64,000 bases of DNA from Bradyrhizobium sp. WSM1743 (GCF_000473065.1 NZ_AXAZ01000014.1:62001-126000), one strand, 5' to 3'. Counted from the first letter of the stretch, positions 34,643 to 44,427 are shown. The notes: a model not told the origin generated them from the letters alone. Program-made: numbers and translations.

Positions 34643-35404
34643 TCAATCCCTGTTGTTCGGCGTCTGAATGAATCCGCGATTATGCGTGGGGCTGATCAGC
34701 AGCTCGTTGATGCAGACGCGCGGCGGCATGCTGGCGATGAAGGCGATGGTGCGGCCGAGGTCTTCGGGTTGCAGCATCTTGGCCTGCTCCGCTTCGCTCG
34801 GCACCACGGGACGCAGCTTCAGGATCGGGGTGGCGACTTCGCCCGGCATCAGGCAGCAGGCGCGCAGGCCGTTGACGCATTCGTCCATGTTGAAGGAATG
34901 GGTCAGCGCCAGCACCGCGTGCTTGGTCGTGGTGTAGGCCGGGCCCGGCATCTTCGAGACGTGGCGCCCGGCCCAGGACGAGACGTTGATGATCGAGCCA
35001 TCTTGCTGCTTGCGCATCGTCGGCAGCACCGCGCGCATGCAATAGAGCACGCCGTTGAGATTGACCTGGACCAGCTTGTCCCAGCCCTCCAGTTCCATGT
35101 CCTTCCAGCTGCGCTTGGGAACATTGATGCCGGCATTGTTGACGAGGAGGTCGATGCGGCCGTGCCTGGCGACGATCTGATCGGCCGCCTTCTGGGCCTC
35201 TGCGGCGTCGGCCACGTCGAGTGCAATGGCCTCGGCCGCTCCGCCCGCGTTACTGATCCTAGCAATCACCGTATCCAGGGCGTCCTTGCGCCGCCCGGAT
35301 ACCACCACCGTCCAGCCGTCGGCAGCTAACGCCTCGGCGCCAGCCTCCCCGATCCCGCTGCCGCCGCCCGTGACCCAGGCCACGCGTTTCCCGTTTCTTG
35401 TCAT
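34643..35404 (-). CDS. Short-chain dehydrogenase/reductase (SDR)
   Basis: 253-aa classical SDR: cofactor motif TGGGSGIG, NNAG in the middle, active-site Ser in NVSSWAG and YTTTKH (Tyr and Lys). The substrate is unknown. The start MTRNGKRVAWVTGGGSGIGE is at 35404. It is divergent from matB with an 87-bp gap, so the two may share regulation. Confidence 0.88.
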   Translation of the reverse strand: MTRNGKRVAWVTGGGSGIGEAGAEALAADGWTVVVSGRRKDALDTVIARISNAGGAAEAIALDVADAAEAQKAADQIVARHGRIDLLVNNAGINVPKRSWKDMELEGWDKLVQVNLNGVLYCMRAVLPTMRKQQDGSIINVSSWAGRHVSKMPGPAYTTTKHAVLALTHSFNMDECVNGLRACCLMPGEVATPILKLRPVVPSEAEQAKMLQPEDLGRTIAFIASMPPRVCINELLISPTHNRGFIQTPNNRD

Positions 35405-35491
35405 GCCAACTGTCTCCGTTGCTTCATCGGGGCGGTTTTTGCTAATCCAGCCCTCGGTTTTTGACCGGCCTTCGCCGGCGAGGAATGTTGC

Positions 35492-37021
35492 ATGAACCAA
35501 GCTGCCAACGCCAACCTGTTTTCCCGCCTGTTCGACGGCGTGAACGATCCCAAACGGCTTGCGATCGAGACGCATGATGGCGCCCATATCAGCTATGGCG
35601 ATCTGATCGCGCGCGCCGGGCAAATGGCGAACGTGCTGGTCGCGCGCGGCGTGAAGCCTGGGGACCGCGTCGCCGTGCAGGTCGAGAAATCCGTCGCCAA
35701 TATCGTGCTGTATCTCGCCACGGTGCGGGCCGGCGCGGTCTATCTGCCGCTCAACACCGCCTACACGCTGAACGAGCTCGACTACTTCATCGGCGATGCC
35801 GAGCCGTCGCTGGTGATCTGCGATCCCTCGAAGGCGGACGGGCTCGCGCCGATCGCCGCCAAGGTGAAAGCCAAGGTCGAGACGCTCGGGCCCGATGGCA
35901 AGGGCTCACTGACCGAGGCCGCTGACAAGGCGAGCAGCGAGTTCACGACCGTGCCCCGCGCGAATGACGATCTCGCCGCGATCCTCTACACGTCGGGCAC
36001 CACCGGCCGCTCCAAGGGCGCGATGCTGACACACGACAATCTCGCATCAAACTCGCTCTCGCTCGTCGGCTACTGGCGCTTCACCGACAAGGACGTGTTG
36101 ATCCACGCGCTGCCGATCTACCACACGCACGGCCTGTTCGTGGCGACCAACGTGACGCTGTTCGCCCGCGCCTCGATGATCTTCCTGCCCAAGCTCGATC
36201 CGGACCTGATCATCAAGCTGATGGCGCGCGCCACGGTGCTGATGGGCGTGCCGACGTTCTATACGCGCTTGCTGCAAAATCCGGCGCTGTCGCGCGAGAC
36301 CACAAAACATATGCGGCTGTTCATCTCGGGCTCGGCGCCGCTGCTCGCCGAGACCCATCGCGAATGGTCGGCGCGCACGGGCCATGCCGTGCTCGAGCGC
36401 TACGGCATGACCGAAACCAACATGAACACGTCGAACCCCTACGACGGCGAGCGCGTGCCCGGCGCGGTCGGCTTCCCGCTGCCTGGCGTCTCCCTCCGCG
36501 TCACCGATCCCGAGACCGGCAAGGAATTGCCGCGCGAAGAGATCGGCATGATCGAGGTGAAGGGCCCGAACGTCTTCAAGGGCTACTGGCGCATGCCGGA
36601 GAAGACCAAGGCTGAATTCCGCGACGACGGCTTCTTCATCACCGGCGATCTCGGCAAGATCGACGCCAAGGGGTACGTCCACATTCTCGGCCGCGGCAAG
36701 GATCTCGTGATCTCCGGCGGCTTCAACGTGTACCCGAAGGAAATCGAGAGCGAGATCGACGCCATGCCGGGCGTAGTGGAGTCCGCCGTGATCGGCGTGC
36801 CGCATGCCGATTTCGGCGAAGGCGTCACGGCGGTGCTGGTCTGCAACAAGGGTGCCGACGTCAGCGAAGCCTCGGTGCTGAAGGCGCTCGACGGGCGCCT
36901 GGCAAAATTCAAGATGCCCAAGCGCGTCTTCGTCGTCGACGAGCTGCCGCGCAACACCATGGGCAAGGTGCAGAAGAACGTGCTGCGGGATACGTACAAG
37001 GATATTTACGCGAAGAAGTGA
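35492..37021 (+). CDS. matB: Malonyl-CoA synthetase
   Basis: ANL-family acyl-CoA synthetase closely matching the rhizobial/Rhodopseudomonas MatB pattern, which activates malonate (and methylmalonate) to CoA esters. It has the AMP-binding motif YTSGTTGRSKGAML, RYGMTETNM, the hinge GRGKDLVISGGFNVYPKEIE and the C-terminal catalytic Lys region NTMGKVQKN. 509 aa. The malonyl-CoA decarboxylase (matA) and malonate carrier (matC) are not in the window, so it stands alone. Confidence 0.93.
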   Translation: MNQAANANLFSRLFDGVNDPKRLAIETHDGAHISYGDLIARAGQMANVLVARGVKPGDRVAVQVEKSVANIVLYLATVRAGAVYLPLNTAYTLNELDYFIGDAEPSLVICDPSKADGLAPIAAKVKAKVETLGPDGKGSLTEAADKASSEFTTVPRANDDLAAILYTSGTTGRSKGAMLTHDNLASNSLSLVGYWRFTDKDVLIHALPIYHTHGLFVATNVTLFARASMIFLPKLDPDLIIKLMARATVLMGVPTFYTRLLQNPALSRETTKHMRLFISGSAPLLAETHREWSARTGHAVLERYGMTETNMNTSNPYDGERVPGAVGFPLPGVSLRVTDPETGKELPREEIGMIEVKGPNVFKGYWRMPEKTKAEFRDDGFFITGDLGKIDAKGYVHILGRGKDLVISGGFNVYPKEIESEIDAMPGVVESAVIGVPHADFGEGVTAVLVCNKGADVSEASVLKALDGRLAKFKMPKRVFVVDELPRNTMGKVQKNVLRDTYKDIYAKK

Positions 37022-37041
37022 GGGGATTCGGCTCTTTCCCC

Positions 37042-37127
37042 GTCATTGCGAGGAGCCCTTGCGACGAAGCAATCCAGACTGCCCGCCGCCGAAAGATTCT
37101 GGATTGCTTCGCGGCGCTCGCAATGAC
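37042..37127. repeat. Interspersed inverted repeat, family C copy 2
   Basis: Nearly identical in its left half to the copy at 17192: GTCATTGCGAGGAGCCCTTG, GCGACGAAGCAATCCAG, then CTGGATTGCTTCGCGGCGCT and CGCAATGAC. It lies between the convergent matB and TauE genes and may end both transcripts. Confidence 0.9.
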
Positions 37128-37139
37128 GGAGTTCTACGG

Positions 37140-38000
37140 CTACTGCCCGCCTACCAGGCTCATCACAAACCGGCTGCCAACGATGAACAGATAGCAGCCG
37201 AACGCGACTTCCAGCGTCCGCTTCGACATCGCATGCGCGGCCTTCACCCCAAGCGGTGCCGTGACGAGGCTCATCGGCATCACCAGCACGGCGCCGATCA
37301 GCGAGACGTAGCCGAGCGCGAACGGGATTTGCAGCGCGGCGACGGCCGGATAAGTCGTCGCCGCGGGCCAGCCGGCATAGATGTAACCGAGCGCGCCGGG
37401 GATCGAGATCAGCACCGCGAGTGCCGACGAGGTCGCGACCGCCTGGTGGATCGGACGGCTGTAGAAGGTCATCAACAGATTCGAGAACAGGCCGCCGCCG
37501 ATGCCCATCAGCGTCGAGAGTATTCCGACGCAAAAGCCGTAGACGCGCATCAACGGGCCCTTCGGCAGATTATCGCCGAGCTTCCAGGTCTCGCGCGCGA
37601 AGATGAGCCGGACCGCGGCGGACCAGGCGACACAGACGAACACGATCTTGAACAGCCGCTCCGGCGCGTAGCGCGCGACCACGCTGCCGGCGACGACGCC
37701 GATCAGGATCGGCAGCCACCATGCGCGCAGGATGCTCATATCAACGGCGCCGCGCTTGTAGTGGGCCTGGAACGAACGGATCGAGGTCGGGATGATCACC
37801 GCGAGCGAGGTGCCGACGCAGAGCGGCATGCGCACCTCGAGCGGCACGCCGGCGATGCGGAAGCATTCGTAGAACACCGGCACGAGAATAGCGCCGCCGC
37901 CGATGCCGAACACGCCGGCCAGGAATCCGGAAAGTGCGCCGGTTGCGATCAGCAGCAGCGCGAGCTCGATGATCTCCCTGATATCAAGACCCGCAATCAC
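37140..38000 (-). CDS. Sulfite exporter TauE/SafE family permease
   Basis: 286-aa membrane protein with about eight helices and the repeated TauE/SafE signatures (GFLAGVFGIGGGAILVPVFY and GILSTLMGIGGGLFSNLLMT). GTG at 38000 was chosen: it follows GGAGCAGGTCAGGG and opens the first membrane segment. The frame stays open another 53 codons, but that part is Arg/Ser-rich and not family-like. Substrate is unproven (sulfite, sulfoacetate and other anions in relatives). Confidence 0.87.
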   Translation of the reverse strand: MIAGLDIREIIELALLLIATGALSGFLAGVFGIGGGAILVPVFYECFRIAGVPLEVRMPLCVGTSLAVIIPTSIRSFQAHYKRGAVDMSILRAWWLPILIGVVAGSVVARYAPERLFKIVFVCVAWSAAVRLIFARETWKLGDNLPKGPLMRVYGFCVGILSTLMGIGGGLFSNLLMTFYSRPIHQAVATSSALAVLISIPGALGYIYAGWPAATTYPAVAALQIPFALGYVSLIGAVLVMPMSLVTAPLGVKAAHAMSKRTLEVAFGCYLFIVGSRFVMSLVGGQ

Positions 38001-38510
38001 CCCTGACCTGCTCCGGCGGCGCGCCCGAATCGTCCGCTCGGATTCGGCCGCAGGTCCAGCTGTAGGGGATCTGATTTGCCCGGTCGACACGTCGCGCCCG
38101 CGGTCGGGGGTGGGATGCAGGTCGCGCATATCCGCCATGGCGCGGAGATCGGTGCACATGGCGGAAACCGAAGATGGCTTGTGGTTTGCCTAAGCGGCGT
38201 CCGGCGTCATGACGTGGCTGGCTCGAGCGACATTCGAACCGCCGGCGCTTAGAGGCGTTCCAATAGTGATTTCAATGCGCCTTGGCCGGCCCGCAAGAGA
38301 TGAATCAATGCTCGATTGTTTGCTGGCGGACCGGCGGCCTGGTATACCAAGGCCCTGATTGGCCTTGGTTCATCAAGGCCATAGAGCTGAACCCACGTTC
38401 GATTTATGGCCATTTGGTGATTGCGCAGGCGAAATCGACTCCGTAAATAGAGCCGACCTTTCGCGATCCCCGCGCGCGCCCTCAAGGGCCGCCATACAAC
38501 ATCAAAGCCC
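38001..38510. other. 510-bp gap upstream of sdhC: no gene recognised
   Basis: No convincing protein or RNA gene. The minus strand has a T-arm-like GGCGGTTCGAATGTCGC around 38225-38242, but the stem does not pair as in a tRNA. A perfect dyad CCAAGGCC/GGCCTTGG (38347-38368) with a further ATCAAGGCC (38373-38381) lies 130 bp before sdhC. The sdh promoter is expected here. Confidence 0.5.
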
Positions 38511-38909
38511 ATGACCGCACGGATCGAACGACCGCTTTCACCACACATGCAAGTCTACCGCTGGACGCTGACGATGGCTCTGTCCATCGTCCATCGCGCC
38601 ACCGGTATCGCCCTCTATGTCGGAACTCTGCTGCTGGTCTGGTGGCTGATCGCCGCGGCCTCCGGCCCGGCCGCCTACGCGCACGTCCAGGCCTTCACCG
38701 GCAGCATCATCGGCCGTCTGATCGTGTTCGGCTACACCTGGGCGCTGATGCACCATATGCTGAGCGGCATCCGGCATTTCGTGTGGGATCTCGGCTATGG
38801 CTTCAAGGCCAATGAGCGGGAAGCGCTGACCTGGGGCGCCCTGATCGGCGGCATCGCATTGACGGTGCTGATCTGGATCATCGCCTATGCGATCGGAGGT
38901 GGACGATGA
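38511..38909 (+). CDS. sdhC: Succinate dehydrogenase cytochrome b556 subunit
   Basis: Membrane anchor and haem b/quinone subunit of complex II. RPLSPHMQVYRWTLTMALSI and VHRATGI (with His) start three transmembrane helices, and the haem-ligand region MHHMLSGIRHFVWD is intact. 132 aa. First gene of sdhCDAB, and its stop overlaps sdhD by four bases (ATGA). Confidence 0.96.
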   Translation: MTARIERPLSPHMQVYRWTLTMALSIVHRATGIALYVGTLLLVWWLIAAASGPAAYAHVQAFTGSIIGRLIVFGYTWALMHHMLSGIRHFVWDLGYGFKANEREALTWGALIGGIALTVLIWIIAYAIGGGR

Positions 38910-39310
38910 GCGCAACCGATACGCCGAAGCGCAGCATGCGTACCCCGCTCGGCCGCGTCCGCAATCTCGGCGCCGCGCATTCGGGCACGTCCGATTTCTG
39001 GCGCCAGCGCATCACCGGCGTCGCGATGACGCTGCTGATGATCCCGGTGCTGGTGATCATCATGATGTTGCTCGGCCGCAATCAGGTCGGCGCCGCGCAG
39101 ATTCTCAGCTCCATTCCTGTCGCGGTGATCCTGCTCCTCTTCATCCTCGCCTGCGCCTGGCACATGAAAATCGGCATGCAGGTGGTGATCGAGGACTACG
39201 TCCATAACGAGAAGCTGAAGCTCAGCGCGATCATGCTCAACAACTTCTTCTCGGTCGCCGTGGCGCTCGCCTCGACCTATGCGATCCTGAAACTTTCTTC
39301 CGGAGTGTAA
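38906..39310 (+). CDS. sdhD: Succinate dehydrogenase membrane anchor subunit
   Basis: Second membrane anchor of complex II (134 aa). [20 protein letters not shown] with RITGVAM leads three hydrophobic helices, and [20 protein letters not shown] supplies the conserved His and acidic residues. It overlaps sdhC at ATGA and is followed two bases later by sdhA. Confidence 0.95.
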   Translation: MSATDTPKRSMRTPLGRVRNLGAAHSGTSDFWRQRITGVAMTLLMIPVLVIIMMLLGRNQVGAAQILSSIPVAVILLLFILACAWHMKIGMQVVIEDYVHNEKLKLSAIMLNNFFSVAVALASTYAILKLSSGV

Positions 39311-39312
39311 CC

Positions 39313-41142
39313 ATGGCCGCCACAACGAATGGCACGGGCGCTCCCGCCACCAACGGCAAAGCCTATCCGATCGAAGACCACACCTATGACGTCGTCGTGG
39401 TCGGCGCCGGCGGCGCCGGCCTGCGCGCCGTGGTCGGCTGCAGCGAGGCCGGACTGCGTACCGCCTGCATCACCAAGGTGTTTCCGACCCGCTCGCACAC
39501 GGTCGCGGCGCAGGGCGGCATCTCGGCCTCGCTCGGCAACATGCACAAGGACGACTGGCGCTGGCACATGTACGACACCGTGAAGGGGTCGGACTGGTTA
39601 GGGGACCAGGACGCGATCGAATACATGGTGCGCAACGCGCCGGAGGCGGTCTACGAGCTCGAGCATTGGGGCGTGCCGTTCTCGCGCACCGAGGACGGCA
39701 AGATCTACCAGCGCCCGTTCGGCGGCATGACCACCGAGTTCGGCACGGCCCAGGCGCAGCGCACCTGCGCCGCCGCCGACCGCACCGGCCATGCCATGCT
39801 GCACACGATGTACGGCCAGTCGCTGCGCCACGCGGCCGAGTTCTTCATCGAGTTCTTCGCCATCGACCTGATCATGGACGATCAGGGCACCTGCCGCGGC
39901 GTCATCGCGCTCAAGCTCGACGACGGCACGCTGCACCGCTTCCGCGCCCAGACCACGATCCTGGCGACCGGCGGCTACGGCCGCGCCTATGCCTCCTGCA
40001 CCTCGGCGCACACCTGCACCGGTGACGGCGGCGGCATGGTGCTGCGCGCCGGCCTGCCGATGCAGGACATGGAGTTCGTGCAGTTCCACCCGACCGGCAT
40101 CTACGGCTCGGGCTGCCTCGTCACCGAGGGCGCCCGCGGCGAAGGCGGTTATCTCGTCAACGCCGAGGGCGAGCGCTTCATGGAGCGCTATGCGCCGTCG
40201 GCGAAGGACCTCGCCTCGCGCGACGTGGTCTCGCGCGCAATGACGATCGAAATCCGCGAGGGACGCGGCGTCGGCAAGAAGAAGGACCACATCTTCCTGC
40301 ACCTCGACCATCTCGATCCCGCGGTGCTGGCCGAGCGGCTGCCGGGCATCTCCGAATCTGCCAAGATCTTCGCCAATGTCGACGTGACGCGCGAGCCGAT
40401 CCCGATCGTGCCGACCGTGCACTACAACATGGGCGGCATCCCCACCAACTATCACGGCGAAGTGCTGACCAAGAAGGACGGCGACGACAACGCGGTGATC
40501 CCGGGCCTGATGGCGATCGGCGAAGCCGCTTGCGTCTCCGTGCATGGTGCCAACCGCCTCGGCTCCAACTCGCTGATCGACCTCGTCGTGTTCGGCCGTG
40601 CCGCAGCGCTCCGCCTCGCCGAGAAGCTCACCCCCAATGCCAAGCAGCCGGAATTGCCGGCGAACTCGGCCGAGATGGCGCTCGGCCGTCTCGACCATTA
40701 CCGCTACGCCTCCGGCGGCACGCCGACCGCGAAGCTGCGCGAAGGCATGCAGCACGTGATGCAGAACAATTGCGCGGTGTTCCGCACCGGCGAAGTGCTG
40801 AGCGAAGGCCAGAACCTGATCGCAAAAGTCCACAGCGGCATCACCGACATCGCGGTGTCCGACCGCTCGCTGGTGTGGAATTCGGACCTCGTCGAAACTC
40901 TGGAGTTCGATAATCTGATCTCGCAGGCGGTGGTGACCATGAACTCGGCCGCCAACCGCACCGAGAGCCGCGGCGCGCATGCCCGCGAGGACTTCTCCGA
41001 GCGCGACGACAAGAACTGGATGAAGCACACGCTGGCCTGGCTGGACGACACCGGCAAGGTCAAGATCGAGTACCGCCCGGTTCACGACTACACCATGACC
41101 AACGACGTGCAGTACATCCCGCCGAAGGCGCGCGTGTATTGA
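39313..41142 (+). CDS. sdhA: Succinate dehydrogenase flavoprotein subunit
   Basis: Catalytic flavoprotein oxidising succinate to fumarate. It has the dinucleotide motif [15 protein letters not shown], the FAD-linking His in [12 protein letters not shown] and the active-site region [17 protein letters not shown]. 609 aa, full length. The start ATG at 39313 lies 3 bp after the sdhD stop. A family D repeat separates it from sdhB. Confidence 0.98.
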   Translation: MAATTNGTGAPATNGKAYPIEDHTYDVVVVGAGGAGLRAVVGCSEAGLRTACITKVFPTRSHTVAAQGGISASLGNMHKDDWRWHMYDTVKGSDWLGDQDAIEYMVRNAPEAVYELEHWGVPFSRTEDGKIYQRPFGGMTTEFGTAQAQRTCAAADRTGHAMLHTMYGQSLRHAAEFFIEFFAIDLIMDDQGTCRGVIALKLDDGTLHRFRAQTTILATGGYGRAYASCTSAHTCTGDGGGMVLRAGLPMQDMEFVQFHPTGIYGSGCLVTEGARGEGGYLVNAEGERFMERYAPSAKDLASRDVVSRAMTIEIREGRGVGKKKDHIFLHLDHLDPAVLAERLPGISESAKIFANVDVTREPIPIVPTVHYNMGGIPTNYHGEVLTKKDGDDNAVIPGLMAIGEAACVSVHGANRLGSNSLIDLVVFGRAAALRLAEKLTPNAKQPELPANSAEMALGRLDHYRYASGGTPTAKLREGMQHVMQNNCAVFRTGEVLSEGQNLIAKVHSGITDIAVSDRSLVWNSDLVETLEFDNLISQAVVTMNSAANRTESRGAHAREDFSERDDKNWMKHTLAWLDDTGKVKIEYRPVHDYTMTNDVQYIPPKARVY

Positions 41143-41155
41143 TCGAACATTAGCC

Positions 41156-41235
41156 GTCATTCCGGGATGGTCCGAAGGACCAGACCCGGAATCTCGAGAT
41201 TCCGGGTTCGATGCTGCGCATCGCCCCGGAATGAC
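41156..41235. repeat. Family D repeat inside the sdh operon (sdhA-sdhB)
   Basis: GTCATTCCGGGATGGTCCGA ... CCCGGAATCTCGAGATTCCG ... CGCATCGCCCCGGAATGAC, an 80-bp dyad occupying most of the 107-bp sdhA-sdhB gap. It could form a hairpin in the polycistronic mRNA. Confidence 0.9.
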
Positions 41236-41249
41236 GAAAGGTTAGAGCA

Positions 41250-42032
41250 ATGGTTGAATTCGCACTTCCGAAGAACTCCAAGATCACTGGCGGCAAGACC
41301 TGGCCGAAGCCCGCGGGCGCGACCGAGCTCCGCGAGTTCAAGGTCTATCGCTGGAATCCGGACGACGGCAAAAATCCGAGCGTCGACACCTATTACGTCG
41401 ACACCAATGATTGCGGTCCGATGGTGCTGGACGGCCTGATCTGGATCAAAAACCACATCGACCCGTCGCTGACCTTCCGCCGCTCCTGCCGCGAAGGCGT
41501 CTGCGGCTCCTGCGCCATGAACATCGACGGCCAGAACACGCTGGCCTGCACCCGCTCGATGCACGACGTGAAGGACGGTGCCGTGAAGATCAATCCGCTG
41601 CCGCACCAGCCGGTGGTGAAGGACCTCGTCCCTGACCTCACCAATTTCTACGCGCAGTACGCCTCGATCGAGCCGTGGCTGAAGACGACCTCGCCGACGC
41701 CGCAGAAGGAATGGCGCCAGAGCCACGAGGACCGCGAGAAGCTCGACGGCCTCTATGAGTGCATCCTGTGCGCCTGCTGCTCGACCTCCTGCCCGAGCTA
41801 TTGGTGGAACAGCGAGCGCTATCTCGGTCCCGCCGCGCTGCTCCAGGCCAACCGCTGGGTCTCGGATTCGCGGGATGAAGCGACCGGCGAGCGGCTCGAC
41901 AATCTCGAGGACCCGTTCCGGCTCTATCGCTGCCACACTATCATGAACTGCGCCAAGGCATGCCCGAAAGGCCTCAACCCGGCCGAAGCCATCGCCGAGC
42001 TCAAGCTCAAGATGGTCGAGCGGCAGATCTGA
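41250..42032 (+). CDS. sdhB: Succinate dehydrogenase iron-sulfur subunit
   Basis: Carries the [2Fe-2S], [4Fe-4S] and [3Fe-4S] clusters passing electrons from FAD to ubiquinone. Cysteine clusters: [29 protein letters not shown] and [17 protein letters not shown]. 260 aa. Fourth gene of sdhCDAB, with the ATG at 41250 after the repeat. Confidence 0.98.
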   Translation: MVEFALPKNSKITGGKTWPKPAGATELREFKVYRWNPDDGKNPSVDTYYVDTNDCGPMVLDGLIWIKNHIDPSLTFRRSCREGVCGSCAMNIDGQNTLACTRSMHDVKDGAVKINPLPHQPVVKDLVPDLTNFYAQYASIEPWLKTTSPTPQKEWRQSHEDREKLDGLYECILCACCSTSCPSYWWNSERYLGPAALLQANRWVSDSRDEATGERLDNLEDPFRLYRCHTIMNCAKACPKGLNPAEAIAELKLKMVERQI

Positions 42033-42113
42033 GACGAAGGCCATCCCTTCCACCCGGGCCAGACCGGCCGGGGTGTTCTGCAATTGCGATCAATTCGAGC
42101 AGAATTTTCTCCG

Positions 42114-42140
42114 TCCCGCTTCGCGGGCAAATTTTCGGAT
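42114..42140 (+). terminator. Weak terminator-like hairpin after sdhB
   Basis: CCCGCTTCGCGGG is followed by CAAATTTTC. The stem is only five base pairs and the T-tract is broken, about 85 bp past the sdhB stop. It may end the sdh transcript. Confidence 0.35.
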
Positions 42141-42219
42141 CGCAACCAGCGGTTCCAACACAAGCTACTTCCTCCCCTGCACAAGATTCGGTTAAGCTCC
42201 TACCCGGGACGGAGCGACT

Positions 42220-44373
42220 GTGCAGAGGGCGCAACGCAACTCGCTGAGGCTGTTGCAGTGGATGATGGCGGCATCCCTGGCGCTGCCGATTGCGCTCTTC
42301 GTCGTTGCCGCCACGATCTCCTACACATCGACCAAGGATATCGCCGACCGGGAGATCGAGCGCACGGTCGATGTCGCGCATGAGCACGCGCTCAAGGTGT
42401 TCGAGACCATCGACCGCAGCCTCGCCGAGCTCAACGAGGTCGTGCGCGGCTTGCCGGACGAGGCCATCCGCGCGCGAGAACCGGCACTGCATCGCCGGCT
42501 GAAGCGCCTGACCGATTCGTTGCCGCAGCTCAAATCGGCCTGGATCTTCGATGCGGACGGAAAAGCGCTGGTCAACAGCCTTGTCTCGCCACCGCCGGAC
42601 CTGAGCTTTGCCGACCGCGATTACTTCTATGCCCATATCGACCAGAGCATCGGCACTTTCATTGGCATGGCCTTGACCCCACGTCCGCCCTACCAGGGGG
42701 CGCGCTTTTTTGGCATGAGCCGTCGCCGCGACTCCGATGACGGCCGCTTCATCGGCGTGATCCAGGCCTCCGTCCTGCCGGAATATTTCGAGAGCTTCTA
42801 CGCCAGGATCGGCTCCGATCCCGGCAGCTTCTTCGCGATGGGTCGCACCGACGGCGTCGTGCTGGCGCACTTCCCGCGGCTCGACCGTGACCTCCGCCTC
42901 GATCCGGGCGGACCGGTCGGCCGCGAGATCGCCGCGCACCCCGCGCAGGGGCTCATGACCATCGCCTGGCCCTCGGACGGCATCGAGCGGCGCATCGCCT
43001 ACCGGCGTGTCGCCGAATATCCGATCTATGTCAGCGCCGGGCTCGAGACCTCGGCGATCCGCGCGCGCTGGTTCGCCACCATGGGCCAGCATCTGGTGTT
43101 CGGCATTCCCGCCACCGCGCTGCTGTTTCTGCTGCTGGCGCTCGCGTTGCGGCGCACCCAGCATCTTCAGGCTGAAGCTGCAAAGCGGCGCGAAGCCGAG
43201 GAGGCGCTCAAGCACAGCCAGCGCCTGGAGGCGCTCGGCCAGCTCACCGGCGGCGTCGCCCACGACTTCAACAACCTCCTGACCGTGATCCGCGCCTCGG
43301 TCGATCTGTTGAACCGCCCGCAGCTGACCGAGGAGAGACGGCAGCGCTACATCACGGCGATTGCGGATTCGGTGGCGCGCGCGGCCAAGCTGACCTCGCA
43401 GCTGCTCGCCTTTGCGCGGCGCCAGACCCTCAAGCCGGAGGTGTTCGACGTCGGTGCGCGGGTGCAGTCGCTGCACGATATGCTCGCCACGCTGCTGGGT
43501 CCCGCGATCGAGATCGTCATGCAGCTGCCGGCGGAACCGTGCCTCGTCAATGCCGATGCGAGCCAATTCGAGACCGCGCTGATCAACATGGCGACCAATG
43601 CGCGCGATGCCATGCAGGGCAAAGGCAGGATCGTCTTCAAGGTCGAGGCCACAACGACCGTTGCGGACACGCTGGCGCAGCTTTCGGCCGGCCAGACCTC
43701 AGCAGACCATGGCTTCGTCCGCGTGACCGTCAGCGACACCGGCGTCGGCATTCCCGCCGCGCGATTAGGGCGCATCTTCGAGCCGTTCTTCACCACCAAG
43801 CAGGTCGGCCACGGCACCGGTCTCGGCCTGTCCCAGGTGTTCGGCTTCGCCCGGCAGTCCGGCGGCGAAGTGACCGTGACGAGCGAGGTTGGGCACGGCA
43901 GCACCTTCTCGCTCTACCTGCCGCGCGTGCCGCCGGACCTGCTGCCGCAGCGCCAGGCGCCCAACACTGCGCCGGCGGTGGCCGGCAGCGGCATGTCGGT
44001 GCTGGTGGTCGAGGACAATATCGAGCTTGCCAATTTCGCCGCCGATGGCCTCACCGGACTCGGCTACACCATCACGCTGGTCGATAATGCAACCGACGCA
44101 CTCGCCGAGCTCGCCGTGGACGCAGATCGTTTCGATGTCGTGTTCTCGGACGTGGTGATGCCCGGGATGACCGGGCTCGATCTGGCGCAGGCGATCCGCG
44201 GCCGGGGCATCGGCGTGCCGGTCGTGCTGACCACCGGCTACAGCCAGGCCCTGTCACAGGACGGCGCCGCCGGCTTCGATCTCGTGCAAAAGCCCTATTC
44301 GATCGAGGAATTGTCGCGCGTTCTGCACCAGGCTGCGCGGCCGCGGCGCGTGCGCGACGGCGCCGCCGAGTGA
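42220..44373 (+). CDS. Cache-type hybrid sensor histidine kinase with receiver domain
   Basis: 717 aa. A membrane helix (about 15-35) and a second (about 290-310) enclose a periplasmic dCache-like sensor. Then come HisKA (LGQLTGGVAHDFNNLLTVI, phospho-His), HATPase (NMATNARDAM, DTGVGIPAARLG, FEPFFTTK, GTGLGLSQV) and a C-terminal receiver (VVEDN, FSDVVMPGMTGLDL). It starts at GTG 42220 behind GGAGCG. No response-regulator gene adjoins it, so the output is unknown. The ligand is also unknown. Confidence 0.93.
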   Translation: MQRAQRNSLRLLQWMMAASLALPIALFVVAATISYTSTKDIADREIERTVDVAHEHALKVFETIDRSLAELNEVVRGLPDEAIRAREPALHRRLKRLTDSLPQLKSAWIFDADGKALVNSLVSPPPDLSFADRDYFYAHIDQSIGTFIGMALTPRPPYQGARFFGMSRRRDSDDGRFIGVIQASVLPEYFESFYARIGSDPGSFFAMGRTDGVVLAHFPRLDRDLRLDPGGPVGREIAAHPAQGLMTIAWPSDGIERRIAYRRVAEYPIYVSAGLETSAIRARWFATMGQHLVFGIPATALLFLLLALALRRTQHLQAEAAKRREAEEALKHSQRLEALGQLTGGVAHDFNNLLTVIRASVDLLNRPQLTEERRQRYITAIADSVARAAKLTSQLLAFARRQTLKPEVFDVGARVQSLHDMLATLLGPAIEIVMQLPAEPCLVNADASQFETALINMATNARDAMQGKGRIVFKVEATTTVADTLAQLSAGQTSADHGFVRVTVSDTGVGIPAARLGRIFEPFFTTKQVGHGTGLGLSQVFGFARQSGGEVTVTSEVGHGSTFSLYLPRVPPDLLPQRQAPNTAPAVAGSGMSVLVVEDNIELANFAADGLTGLGYTITLVDNATDALAELAVDADRFDVVFSDVVMPGMTGLDLAQAIRGRGIGVPVVLTTGYSQALSQDGAAGFDLVQKPYSIEELSRVLHQAARPRRVRDGAAE

Positions 44374-44393
44374 TTCGCTGGCCGGAACTCAAG

Positions 44394-44419
44394 GGAACCG
44401 TTTGATTTCCCTTTGCGTT
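44394..44419 (+). promoter_or_regulatory. Possible EcfG-type promoter (GGAAC-N17-CGTT), weak
   Basis: GGAAC (44394-44398) and CGTT (44416-44419) are 17 bases apart. A start site here would fall only two or three bases before the ATG at 44428, which is unusually tight. About one chance match is expected in a window this size, so confidence is low. Confidence 0.25.
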
Positions 44420-44427
44420 GTCAGCTC

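Noticed and set aside
38215..38300. A tRNA-like segment (minus strand GGCGGTTCGAAT with following CGAGCCA)
   Set aside because: The T-arm stem does not pair, no cloverleaf could be drawn and no anticodon arm fits. At most it is a remnant.
39598..41160. A 520-codon open frame opposite sdhA
   Set aside because: The sdhA frame is highly conserved, and the antisense frame is compositional.
44394..44419. A second EcfG consensus match upstream of the ABC transporter
   Set aside because: The implied start site is only two or three bases from the ATG, and about one chance match is expected per 64 kb. It is kept only as a low-confidence feature.
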